49,467 nucleotides of DNA from an uncultured Alistipes sp. (lineage in GTDB: Bacteria > Bacteroidota > Bacteroidia > Bacteroidales > Rikenellaceae): NCBI GenBank assembly GCA_937911745.1, contig CALDPX010000021.1:1-49467 (forward strand), written 5' to 3'. A program made the translations under genes and the position numbers. The notes beneath the pieces are model-generated. The model ran no database searches. It was given only the letters and a program-made list of their open reading frames with translations, and was not told the origin of the DNA. Numbering within the stretch: position 1 is the stretch's first letter; each line of letters begins with the position of its first letter. Shown in pieces: positions 1-7,839 of the stretch.

Positions 1-2
1 CT

Positions 3-3000
3 TTCGACCACCTTCTTTCGAGGGTAATGTTCACCTTCAACAACGGTTTTGCCGCAAATGAGAATGTGAAGATTCAGGTTAAGGATGTGAAGATGACCGC
101 TCCCGCTGGTGGTGTTTATGATGTTGCCAACAAGAAATGGAGCGTAGACCTCACTTCTGCTGCCAAAACTCTGACATTTGATGATGGTCAGAAGGTTGGC
201 GCAGGTGCAGGTGATGCTGCTGAGCGTGCTCCCAAGTTTGTTGTTCCTTGCGCTAATACCTACACCTATGCTATATCCTTCGTTGTAGACGTATACTTCA
301 ACGATATCCTTATCAACGAGAATGTTGCCAAGACTTCGAGCGTTGTAGGTGTAGCATTGGAGCAGGGCAAGAGCTACAACTTCACCGCTACTATCGACTC
401 CGAGACTCTCAATATGGAGTCCATCGAGTTCGAGGTTGGCGAGGTGGATGGTTGGGAGAGCGGCAATGTTGATTACAACCAGACCACTTTCTATGTAGAG
501 AATGTTACCGAGTTCCAGAAGGCACTCAACTATGCAGTAGGTATTGAGAACAATGCAACTCGCGCAGATGTTGTAAAACCCGTTCCCACCACCATTTACT
601 TTGCAAAAGATATCGCAGGTAATGTTACTATTACCGAGGACGACACCAATGCTCCCTATCACAACATCACCATCGACGGTCGTGGTTTCAAATACGACGG
701 TCAGATGTCGATTCATGGTAACTCCAACCAGGGTAAAGGTAAACTCCTTATCAAGAACATCAACTTTGAAACCGAGACCGAAAGTCGCGATTTCGTTTGG
801 TGTGCAGAAACTCAAAATGGCAGTCTATGGCGCTATGGCAACAACATCACCATTGAGGATTGTACCTTCACTGCAAATGGTGCTGCTGTTCACACCGCTG
901 TTGGTGCACGTTTCCAGCAGTGCTATAACATCAAACTCACCAACTGCGTTGCTACCAATATGCACTCGCTCATGCAGGCTGAGAGCTGCGGTACCACCGT
1001 TGTTGTTGAGGATTCGAAAGTGGTAAATGGTAAGAACGGTGTTTCGTTCAACAACACTATGAATGCCATTATCACCAACACCGAGATTGAGGCTGTTGGT
1101 GAGGGTAGTTACGGTATCCGCCACAAAGGTCAAGAGGCCAACTATGCTCTTACCGTTGAGAACTGCAAGGTAAACGCATTTGCTCCCGTGCTTGTACGCA
1201 ATATGACGAACAAAGTAGGCTACACCTTAACCCTCAAAGGCAACAATGAATTCACATCGAGCAACGCATTCGACATTGACGTTGTAATCTCCGCTTCCGA
1301 CTACGAAAACGACGCTGCCCTTCCCGCTGCTCCTACCGGTAAATATACCATCGTAGGCGACGTTGAGGATTTCAAGGTATTCCCCGAGGATGTTTTGATG
1401 CAGGACGCTGCCGCTTTGCAGGAGGCTATTAACGCAGGTGGTTATGTTGTTCTCGGTGACGATGTTGAAATTGCAGAGACACTCACCATCACCAACGACG
1501 TTACTCTCGACTTGCAGGGCAAAACTATCGCAGGTGGATTTGCCAAAGTTGATGGCGTATCGGTTCTTAACATTGCCGAGGGTGCAACCTTGACCATCAA
1601 GAATGGTCTCGTGGAGAACGACACAGTAAACGGTGCTGCTACCATCATCAACAATGGTACACTCGTTTTGGGCGAGGGTGCTGAAATCGTTGGTGCACCT
1701 ATTGGCGAAACCGGTTATCCTGAATATGCTATTGCAAGTACTGGCAAGTTGACCATTGAAGAGGGCGCAACAGTTTGTTCCGACCGCGGTGCACTTCGTC
1801 TGAGTGCTGGTGCTGATGTAACCATTAATGGTGGCAACATCTACGTAACCGATGCTTTGGGTACTCGCTCTCTTACCAACCACGTTATTTGCGCATATGA
1901 TGGTGCAAAAGTTACCATCAAGGGAGGTGATTTCACATCCTACTATCCTAATACAAGTGACTGTGGTGCAAGTGTAATTTGCCCTTGGGGTGGTGACTTT
2001 GAAATATATGGTGGTAACTTTACATACGTTGGTACCACAGGTCAAGGTGGCTGCTTCCAGAACTATATGGGTGCTGGTAGCACTGTTAATGTATACGGCG
2101 GTACTTATAGTGACAACTCTGTAACAAAATGGATTGCTGATGGCTACCACGCAGTAGTAAAAGATGGTAAGTACATTATTCTTCCCGAGAGTGTTGAGGC
2201 TGTTGCCGGAACTACCGAGGAGTTGAAAGACGCCATCGCAAATGGTAGTGGCGAAAAAGATATTCAGTTGAATGGCGATGTTACATACAACACCAAAATC
2301 ACCAACGACGCTAATATCGACCTCAATGGTAACACTTTCGAGGCTACCGGTACCATCGAACTCGGTAACAATGCCGACCTCACTATGGTAGGTGGCGACT
2401 ACGAAGTAAACAGCACCTACGGTCACGTGGATGTTCGTCCTTCGACCGCAGAGGGTAGTGTACTTGTATTCGAGGACATCGACTTCTCGTTCAACAAGCT
2501 GAACAAAACCAACGGTCCCAGCACCAACCGCTTGGGTACCGTAGTGGAGGTTTGCGCAACTGCTGCAGGTGCTTACACCAAGATTCTGTTCAAGAAATGT
2601 ACTTTCGCTAACGCACAGGTTCTCTTCGAGGGTCTGAGTGGTACGGTTGGTACTTTCGAGGCAACTTTCGAGGAGTGTACCTTCAACGCCCTCACCTCGT
2701 CGGCTCCTATCTATGTTCAGAACTATGTTGAGGGTACCATCAATGTGAAAGGTTGTACTTTCAATTTGGAGTGCACCTCGTCGACCGCTTCGGCTATTAG
2801 CGTATCGTCGAGCAGCAGCACCACTGTTACTGTGAATGCCGAGAACAACACTATCAACGCAACCGCAGCTACTCCTTCGGGCGTTGACGGCACCGTAGAG
2901 CAGGTTAAAGTGAACGGCACTCCCAAGGACATCAAGTTCATTAGCGCCTACAACAACACCACCATCAACGAAACCAATACCACCAAGACCGGTATTGCTA

Positions 3001-3008
3001 ATTTCTAA
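3..3008 (+). CDS. Fimbrillin-like / beta-helix repeat surface protein (5'-truncated by the window)
   Basis: The frame is already open at base 3 and the residues before the first Met (FDHLLSRV) read straight into it, so the true start lies outside the window. About 1,000 codons remain. The first ~145 residues resemble the beta-sandwich of Bacteroidales fimbrillin-like proteins (FDHLLSRVMFTFNNGF at its edge, then GKSYNFTATID and a closing VDGW). The rest is a right-handed beta-helix in three modules, each opening with a short helix (TEFQKALN, AALQEAIN, EELKDAIA) followed by repeats such as VTLDLQGKTI and LTIKNG. Composition is rich in Asn, Thr and Gly. Inference: a cell-surface or pilus-associated adhesin, or a glycan-contacting protein. 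No catalytic residues of pectate lyases are evident. Stop TAA at 3006-3008, followed by a strong terminator. Confidence 0.75.
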   Translation, partial: FDHLLSRVMFTFNNGFAANENVKIQVKDVKMTAPAGGVYDVANKKWSVDLTSAAKTLTFDDGQKVGAGAGDAAERAPKFVVPCANTYTYAISFVVDVYFNDILINENVAKTSSVVGVALEQGKSYNFTATIDSETLNMESIEFEVGEVDGWESGNVDYNQTTFYVENVTEFQKALNYAVGIENNATRADVVKPVPTTIYFAKDIAGNVTITEDDTNAPYHNITIDGRGFKYDGQMSIHGNSNQGKGKLLIKNINFETETESRDFVWCAETQNGSLWRYGNNITIEDCTFTANGAAVHTAVGARFQQCYNIKLTNCVATNMHSLMQAESCGTTVVVEDSKVVNGKNGVSFNNTMNAIITNTEIEAVGEGSYGIRHKGQEANYALTVENCKVNAFAPVLVRNMTNKVGYTLTLKGNNEFTSSNAFDIDVVISASDYENDAALPAAPTGKYTIVGDVEDFKVFPEDVLMQDAAALQEAINAGGYVVLGDDVEIAETLTITNDVTLDLQGKTIAGGFAKVDGVSVLNIAEGATLTIKNGLVENDTVNGAATIINNGTLVLGEGAEIVGAPIGETGYPEYAIASTGKLTIEEGATVCSDRGALRLSAGADVTINGGNIYVTDALGTRSLTNHVICAYDGAKVTIKGGDFTSYYPNTSDCGASVICPWGGDFEIYGGNFTYVGTTGQGGCFQNYMGAGSTVNVYGGTYSDNSVTKWIADGYHAVVKDGKYIILPESVEAVAGTTEELKDAIANGSGEKDIQLNGDVTYNTKITNDANIDLNGNTFEATGTIELGNNADLTMVGGDYEVNSTYGHVDVRPSTAEGSVLVFEDIDFSFNKLNKTNGPSTNRLGTVVEVCATAAGAYTKILFKKCTFANAQVLFEGLSGTVGTFEATFEECTFNALTSSAPIYVQNYVEGTINVKGCTFNLECTSSTASAISVSSSSSTTVTVNAENNTINATAATPSGVDGTVEQVKVNGTPKDIKFISAYNNTTINETNTTKTGIANF

Positions 3009-3023
3009 TAGCAGGTGGTTGAT

Positions 3024-3070
3024 TAAAACAAGAAAAGAGGGGATTACGACTCCCCTCTTTTCTTGTTTTA
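3024..3070. terminator. 20-bp perfect stem terminator
   Basis: Perfect inverted repeat, arms 3024-3043 and 3051-3070, with a 7-nt loop. The left arm is A-rich and the right arm ends TTTTCTTGTTTT. It begins 16 nt after the stop of the beta-helix gene and can act as its intrinsic terminator. Confidence 0.85.
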
Positions 3071-3109
3071 ACATATTGTGATTGGAATAAAACTAAGCCC
3101 CCACACACA

Positions 3110-3264
3110 TTCGAGTGCATAGTGTGTGGCGAGTAGTAGGCGGCGTCAGAGTGACGCTTCTGTACAGGGATTTCTCCCATCACCCCCCCCACCCCAAAAA
3201 AACGCCTTTTAGCGGAGGAAATTTTGTGCCAAACAAGAAGGCGAATCCGCAAAATCCAACTCAC
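3110..3264. repeat. 5' part of composite nested-palindrome element (partial copy)
   Basis: Contains a 32-bp sequence (3110-3141) repeated exactly at 3265-3296. Next come a hairpin GCGTCA-GAG-TGACGC (3143-3157), a small GGGA/TCCC hairpin, a run of eight C, and a half copy of the A-rich arm (3196-3258) carrying GGAGGAAATTTTGTGCC. The same order of parts recurs at 14,863-14,970, with a changed but still paired hairpin. Confidence 0.7.
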
Positions 3265-3391
3265 TTCGAGTGCATAGTGTGTGGCGAGTAGTAGGCGCAC
3301 AAGAAAACTCCCTCCGCAGTTTACTCTAACGTAAATGAGGAGGGAGTTTATCGCAGTGCAACGACCTAATCGTCCACAATATGCGCTCGAA
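3265..3391. repeat. Nested-palindrome element, copy A
   Basis: Outer arms 3265-3287 (TTCGAGTGCATAGTGTG...) and 3370-3391 pair imperfectly. Inner arms 3305-3315 (AAACTCCCTCC) and 3339-3349 pair perfectly around the conserved core GCAGTTTAC...GTAAATGA (3316-3338). The right edge abuts the stop codon of the minus-strand DUF3078 gene, so on that strand the element is the immediate 3' UTR. Confidence 0.8.
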
Positions 3392-3393
3392 TT

Positions 3394-4272
3394 TTAGAAT
3401 TTGACAAGCAAACCAATACCCGCCACCTCCTGAATCTGCAAGCAGGGATATGCTGAACCATCGGGCTGGGGAATGTTGATGTCGTCATCGTAAATCATAT
3501 GGAAGTTGGCGTTTGCCGAGAGCCACTTATTAATCTTCAAGTCGAAGCGGATTGTCCAGTCAACATCCACATTCTGGGGCTCGTTGAGGAAGTTGGAGAA
3601 GAGGTTCAGACGGGTATAGCCCGAAAGGTCGCCCCAAATGGTGCCCTTAGCCTCAATCTTCACGTTACCACCAAACTCGTGGCGAGTGGAGGTGCCATCC
3701 AAGCCGTAGATGGGTTGCAGAGCCTCCTCGGTAACCACCGTAGCCTTCCACGTTGCGGGCGAGGCATTGACCGACAACCAAGCCTTAGGGTTCCACTCCA
3801 CACCAAGACCGCCACTGAAATAGGCAGGAGCCATAAAGCCCGAAGTCTGTTTGTAGCCGCCCTCAGGAAGTGACACAGCGTAGTCATAGCCGTTGGCAAA
3901 CTGGGTGTTGAATTTCAGCAATGCCGAGATGTAGAGACTCTCGTAGACCTTCTGACCATAGGACGAGGAGAGATAAATCTTGTCGTTGGTCTTACGCATA
4001 CCGTTGCTCTCGGTGCGGTTGAGACCATACGCCAACTCCAAGCGGTTCTGCCACAACGAGGAGCCCTTCTTATAGTCTACCGAGTAGTTGAATTGAAAAT
4101 CGGCTGCCACGCTGGGGTCGCCACCGGCTGCCCAATTCGTAAGTGTCATCTGCGAGCCCGTAATACCTGCGCTACCTGCCATAGTCCAAGGCGAAGGCTC
4201 GGCGTTAGGTTCCTCAGCAAAGAGCGACACGCTTGCCGCAATAGCCAACATTGAGAGTAGAATTTTCTTCAT
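3394..4272 (-). CDS. DUF3078-family outer-membrane protein
   Basis: 292 residues starting at MKKILLSMLAIAASVSLFAEE, a clear signal peptide (cleavage near residue 19). An in-frame extension to 4335 is rejected because the -7 box for this gene lies inside it. The mature protein (WTMAGSAGITGSQMTLTNWAAGGDPS, then alternating amphipathic strands with aromatic girdles) matches the DUF3078 family of Bacteroidales, predicted outer-membrane beta-barrels of unknown function. It ends with a typical barrel C-terminus (GLLVKF). It is convergent with the beta-helix gene and is probably monocistronic, flanked by a nested palindrome at its 3' end and rnpB, divergent, at its 5' side. Confidence 0.75.
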   Translation of the reverse strand: MKKILLSMLAIAASVSLFAEEPNAEPSPWTMAGSAGITGSQMTLTNWAAGGDPSVAADFQFNYSVDYKKGSSLWQNRLELAYGLNRTESNGMRKTNDKIYLSSSYGQKVYESLYISALLKFNTQFANGYDYAVSLPEGGYKQTSGFMAPAYFSGGLGVEWNPKAWLSVNASPATWKATVVTEEALQPIYGLDGTSTRHEFGGNVKIEAKGTIWGDLSGYTRLNLFSNFLNEPQNVDVDWTIRFDLKINKWLSANANFHMIYDDDINIPQPDGSAYPCLQIQEVAGIGLLVKF

Positions 4273-4311
4273 AGTCGTATGATTTTTATTTTGATTATAA
4301 TTTCTCTGTCG

Positions 4312-4319
4312 CAAAGATA
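4312..4319 (-). promoter_or_regulatory. -7 box TATCTTTG for the DUF3078 gene
   Basis: The minus strand reads TATCTTTG, matching the Bacteroidota -7 consensus TAnnTTTG, 39 nt upstream of the ATG at 4272. No clear TTTG is seen at -33. The upstream part runs into heptad repeats. Confidence 0.6.
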
Positions 4320-4327
4320 TACATTTA

Positions 4328-4362
4328 ATTCTCAATTCTCAATTTTCAATTTTCAATTTTTA
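4328..4362. repeat. Heptanucleotide tandem repeat
   Basis: Five units of CAATTYT with period 7. It separates the promoters of the DUF3078 gene and rnpB. A related but not identical heptad tract lies on the other side of rnpB. Confidence 0.85.
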
Positions 4363-4366
4363 TAGG

Positions 4367-4374
4367 TACTTTTG
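4367..4374 (+). promoter_or_regulatory. -7 box TACTTTTG for rnpB
   Basis: Exact match to TAnnTTTG. It ends 5 nt before the first base of the predicted P1 helix (4380), the expected spacing to a transcription start. Confidence 0.7.
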
Positions 4375-4379
4375 TCGGC

Positions 4380-4791
4380 GTGTTTGGCGTGGGGGTTTAG
4401 TCGCTGCCTCCCTTCGGGGAGGGAGAGGAAAGTCCGAGCAACACAGAGCACCGTACTTCCTAACAGAAAGTTGTCGGCAACGGCAAGGTTCAAGGTAACA
4501 GAAAACAACCGCCCTGCAAGGGGTAAGGGTGAAAAGGCGGGGTAAGAGCCCACCGCTCGTGTGGCAACACATTGAGGTCAGTACTACCTACGGGTTGCAA
4601 GTTCAAGTATATCGACAGTATGTAGGGTTGCTCGCCCGATGTCGAGGGGTAGAACGCTACTTTTTAGCCTGCGTGTGAGCGCAGTGTATAGATTAATGAC
4701 TAAAACCGCCCATCTGCAAGGAGTTGGCTCAGCGTAGCCTCTCCGAGGATGCAAGCGGTACAGAACTCGGCTTATACCCCGCACCAAACAC
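4380..4791 (+). ncRNA. rnpB: RNase P RNA (bacterial class A)
   Basis: The catalytic RNA of RNase P, which trims 5' leaders from pre-tRNAs. Universal landmarks are present: GAGGAAAGTCC at 4425-4435 (5' P4 strand and J3/4) and ACAGAACTCGGCTTATA at 4760-4776 (3' P4 strand region). P1 pairs 4380-4394 with 4777-4791 using G.U wobbles and fixes both ends. A GCAACGGCAAGG segment and GTGTGGCAACAC hairpin lie between. A run of seven T follows (4792-4798). Length of about 412 nt fits class A. No protein is encoded here; open frames in this interval are chance. Confidence 0.95.
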
Positions 4792-4798
4792 TTTTTTT
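4792..4798 (+). terminator. T-tract ending rnpB
   Basis: Seven T directly after the P1 helix, which serves as the stem of a terminator-like 3' end. Confidence 0.6.
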
Positions 4799-4799
4799 G

Positions 4800-4833
4800 A
4801 AATTCAAAATTCAAAATTCAAAATTCAAAATTG
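4800..4833. repeat. Heptad repeat (ATTCAAA type) abutting the queA start
   Basis: Four to five units of ATTCAAA run into the presumed TTG start codon of queA at 4831. Confidence 0.85.
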
Positions 4834-6051
4834 ACTATCAATCATATAAACATAGAGGATTTCGACTATGAGTTGCCCGACGAGAGAATTGCAAAATTTC
4901 CTCTCTCGGAGCGTGACCACTCCAAACTTTTGGTATGGAGAGAGGGCACCATTGCCGAGCGCAGGTTCTACAATCTGGGCGAGGAGTTGCCCGAGGGAGC
5001 ATTGCTCGTCTTTAATAACACCAAGGTATTCCGCGCAAGGCTCATTATGCACAAGCCCAGCGGCGCACGCTTGGAGGTCTTCTGCTTGGAGCCTCACGCA
5101 CCTGCCGACTACGAGAACGCCTTTTCGGCGAGGGGCGAGAGTCAGTGGCGTTGCCTTGTGGGTGGCTTGAAGAAGTGGAAGGAGGGCGCACTTGTCATCG
5201 ACTTCGAGATGAATGGCAAGCCTTGCCGCTTGGAGGCATACAGGGGCGAGCAGATAGACAAAGCGCACGTTGTGACCTTCCGTTGGGATGCCGATGCCAC
5301 CTTTGGCGAGATTATAGAGCACCTCGGCAGGATACCCATACCGCCCTACCTCAACCGCGAGAGTCAGGAGATTGACAACACTCGCTATCAGACGGTCTAT
5401 TCGCGCATCGAAGGCTCGGTGGCGGCTCCTACGGCGGGACTTCACTTCACACCCCGACTGATTGAGGAGTTGCACACAAGGGGCATTCAGACCTCGGAGG
5501 TTACGCTTCACGTTGGCGCAGGCACCTTCCTGCCCGTAAAGGAGAGCGATGCCTCGCTCCATACGATGCACACCGAGCATTTTGTGGTGGAGAGAGCCAC
5601 ACTCCATCGGCTCATTGCCAATATGGGGCACATCTTCTCGGTGGGCACTACCAGCACCCGCACCATAGAGTCGCTCTCGGCACTCGGATGGAGAGTCGTG
5701 CAGTGCGGCTCGCCCGAGGCAGAGAGAGTGGTTGGTCAGTGGGAAATATACGATATCCCGAGTGAGAAGAGTGGCAAAGAACTGCTCACAGCACTCGCCG
5801 ATTGGATGGAACGCGAGGGTATTGAACACCTCTCGGCAGCCACCCAGATTATGATAACACCCTTCTACCGCTTCCGTATCATAGATGGTCTTGTGACCAA
5901 CTTCCACCAGCCCAAGAGCACCCTGCTGCTCCTGATTTCGGCTATTGTGGGCGAGGAGTGGCGCAACATCTACCGCTACGCTATGGAGAACGATTTCAGG
6001 TTCCTCTCCTATGGCGATAGTTCGTTGCTCTTCGTGCCGAAGCGATTTTGA
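4831..6051 (+). CDS. queA: tRNA preQ1(34) S-adenosylmethionine ribosyltransferase-isomerase
   Basis: Transfers and isomerises the ribosyl moiety of AdoMet onto preQ1 at tRNA position 34 to give epoxyqueuosine, a late queuosine step in the cytosol. Signature segments: DYELPDERIAKFPL near the N-terminus, LVFNNTKVFRARL (59-71), GRIPIPPYLNR (166-176), PTAGLHFTPRL (200-210), the TSTRTIES segment near 275, and NFHQPKSTLLLL near the C-terminus. At 406 residues it is longer than the ~350 of proteobacterial QueA. No ATG is available before the conserved N-terminus, so the start is TTG (4831), lying at the end of a heptad repeat with no ribosome-binding site. The stop TGA is also inside a heptad tract. 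The window also encodes a queuosine-precursor transporter at 42 kb. Confidence 0.93.
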   Translation: MTINHINIEDFDYELPDERIAKFPLSERDHSKLLVWREGTIAERRFYNLGEELPEGALLVFNNTKVFRARLIMHKPSGARLEVFCLEPHAPADYENAFSARGESQWRCLVGGLKKWKEGALVIDFEMNGKPCRLEAYRGEQIDKAHVVTFRWDADATFGEIIEHLGRIPIPPYLNRESQEIDNTRYQTVYSRIEGSVAAPTAGLHFTPRLIEELHTRGIQTSEVTLHVGAGTFLPVKESDASLHTMHTEHFVVERATLHRLIANMGHIFSVGTTSTRTIESLSALGWRVVQCGSPEAERVVGQWEIYDIPSEKSGKELLTALADWMEREGIEHLSAATQIMITPFYRFRIIDGLVTNFHQPKSTLLLLISAIVGEEWRNIYRYAMENDFRFLSYGDSSLLFVPKRF

Positions 6052-6070
6052 ATTTTGAATTTTGAATTCC
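6048..6070. repeat. Heptad repeat (AATTTTG) over the queA stop
   Basis: Three units of TTTTGAA. The TGA stop of queA is supplied by the first unit. The tract fills the whole gap to ygiQ. Confidence 0.8.
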
Positions 6071-6072
6071 AA

Positions 6073-7833
6073 ATGTCACGTTTTCTTCCAACATCCGCCA
6101 AAGAGGTCGAGGCTCTCGGCTGGGACTACATAGATGTCATTCTTTTTTCGGGCGATGCCTACATCGACCACCCCTCGTTCGGCATTGCCGTCATAGGCAG
6201 GATATTGGAGGCAGAGGGCTATCGTGTGGCGGTAGTTCCTCAGCCCAATTGGAGGGACGATCTGAGGGACTTCAAGAAGTTGGGTGCTCCGAGGCTCTTT
6301 TTTGGTGTGTCGGCAGGCTCTATGGACTCTATGGTCAATCACTATACGGCTGCCAAACGCCTGCGCCACGATGACGCCTACACCCCCGGAGGTGCTTTCG
6401 GTTTCCGCCCCGACTATGCCGTAAAAACCTACACCCGAATACTCAAACAGCTCTACCCCCACACACCCGTCATCGTTGGTGGCATTGAGGCTTCGCTTCG
6501 TAGGCTCACACACTACGACTATTGGAGCGATGGTCTTATGCCCTCCGTTCTTGTTGAGAGCGGCGCAGACCTTCTGATGTATGGTATGGGCGACAGAAGC
6601 ATTATTGAGGTTGCTAAGGCTCTTAGAAACGGCTACAATGCCAAACTACTGCGCAAACTCCCTCAGGTGGGCTTTGTTGCCGACAAGGAGTATGTGGAGC
6701 GGCTGCCTAAGGAGAGTACCATCGTGATGCACTCTTTCGAGGAGTGCCAGAGGAGCAAAGACGCCTTCGGAGAGAACTTCGTGAGGATGGAGGTCGAGAG
6801 CAACCGAATGGAGCAGACCAAGACTATTGTAGAGCCTACGGGTGGCAAATATGTGGTCATAAATCCTCCCTACGAGCAGATGACCACCGAGCAGTTGGAC
6901 CACAGTTTCGACCTGCCCTACACTCGCCTACCCCACCCCCGCTATAAGGACAAAACAATCCCCGCATATGAGATGATTAAGCACTCGGTAAATATCCACC
7001 GAGGTTGCTTTGGCGGTTGTTCGTTCTGCACCATTTCGGCACATCAGGGCAAGTTTGTAACCTCGCGTAGTGAACGTAGCATCCTTGCCGAGATTGAGAA
7101 AGTTAAACTTCTGCCCGACTTCAAGGGCTACCTCTCGGATGTGGGCGGTCCCTCGGCAGATATGTACCGCTTGGGAGGTAAGAATACCGACCTATGCCGC
7201 AAGTGTGTACGCCCCTCGTGCCTCACGCCCAAGGTGTGCCCCAACCTCAACCGCGACCTTTCGCCTCTTCTCGACCTCTACCGCAAGGTGCGCGAGGTGA
7301 AGGGCATCAAAAAGGCGTTCATAGGTAGCGGCATACGCTACGACATACCCGATGATGGCGGCAGGTATATGAGGGAGGTAATACTGAATCACACCTCGGG
7401 ACGTCTGAAAGTGGCACCCGAGCATACCGAGCCTCACGTTCTCAGGCTGATGCGCAAACCTCTCTGGGAGGAGTTCGAAAAGTTGCACGCTTTCTTCCAT
7501 AAGGTATGTAGGGAAAACTCGCTAAAATACCAACTCATACCCTACTTTATCTCCTCGCACCCAGGTTGCAGGGAGGAGGATATGAAAAAGTTATCAACAA
7601 AGACTCGCGCCCTAAATCTTATGACCGAGCAGGTGCAGGACCTCACTCCCACGCCTATGACGCTCTCCTCGGTGATGTTCTACACGGGCAAGAACCCCTA
7701 TACGGGAGATGATGTCTATGTTGCTAACAGCCGAGAGGAGAAATGTCAGCAAAAAAGTTATTTCTTTCGGGGCAAAAAAGTTGAAAACCGAGGCAAAAAG
7801 AGTACCTTTGACCAGAAGAAACGAAGAAAATAG
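6073..7833 (+). CDS. ygiQ: YgiQ family radical SAM protein (UPF0313)
   Basis: 586 residues from ATG 6073. A frame extension to 6055 would only translate repeat DNA. The radical-SAM [4Fe-4S] motif is C312-x3-C316-x2-C319 within HRGCFGGCSFC, preceded by a B12-binding-like N-terminal half (FLPTSAKEV..., GWDYIDVILFSGDAYIDHPSFG) typical of YgiQ. A second Cys cluster (CRKCVRPSCLTPKVCPN) follows. The C-terminus is basic and low in complexity (KKVENRGKK...). Function in the family is not settled. It sits between queA (22-nt gap) and dnaB (6-nt gap), so it is probably co-transcribed with them. Confidence 0.9.
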   Translation: MSRFLPTSAKEVEALGWDYIDVILFSGDAYIDHPSFGIAVIGRILEAEGYRVAVVPQPNWRDDLRDFKKLGAPRLFFGVSAGSMDSMVNHYTAAKRLRHDDAYTPGGAFGFRPDYAVKTYTRILKQLYPHTPVIVGGIEASLRRLTHYDYWSDGLMPSVLVESGADLLMYGMGDRSIIEVAKALRNGYNAKLLRKLPQVGFVADKEYVERLPKESTIVMHSFEECQRSKDAFGENFVRMEVESNRMEQTKTIVEPTGGKYVVINPPYEQMTTEQLDHSFDLPYTRLPHPRYKDKTIPAYEMIKHSVNIHRGCFGGCSFCTISAHQGKFVTSRSERSILAEIEKVKLLPDFKGYLSDVGGPSADMYRLGGKNTDLCRKCVRPSCLTPKVCPNLNRDLSPLLDLYRKVREVKGIKKAFIGSGIRYDIPDDGGRYMREVILNHTSGRLKVAPEHTEPHVLRLMRKPLWEEFEKLHAFFHKVCRENSLKYQLIPYFISSHPGCREEDMKKLSTKTRALNLMTEQVQDLTPTPMTLSSVMFYTGKNPYTGDDVYVANSREEKCQQKSYFFRGKKVENRGKKSTFDQKKRRK

Positions 7834-7839
7834 TATATA

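Noticed and set aside
1227..3074. 615-codon open frame antisense to the beta-helix gene
   Set aside because: Cys-rich, low-complexity product mirroring the repeated sense codons; the sense frame has clear family features and a terminator.
4353..4814. Small proteins inside rnpB
   Set aside because: The interval folds as RNase P RNA with universal motifs at both ends; the frames are chance.
4825..6072. 415-codon antisense frame over queA
   Set aside because: QueA motifs are complete on the + strand and the antisense product has none.
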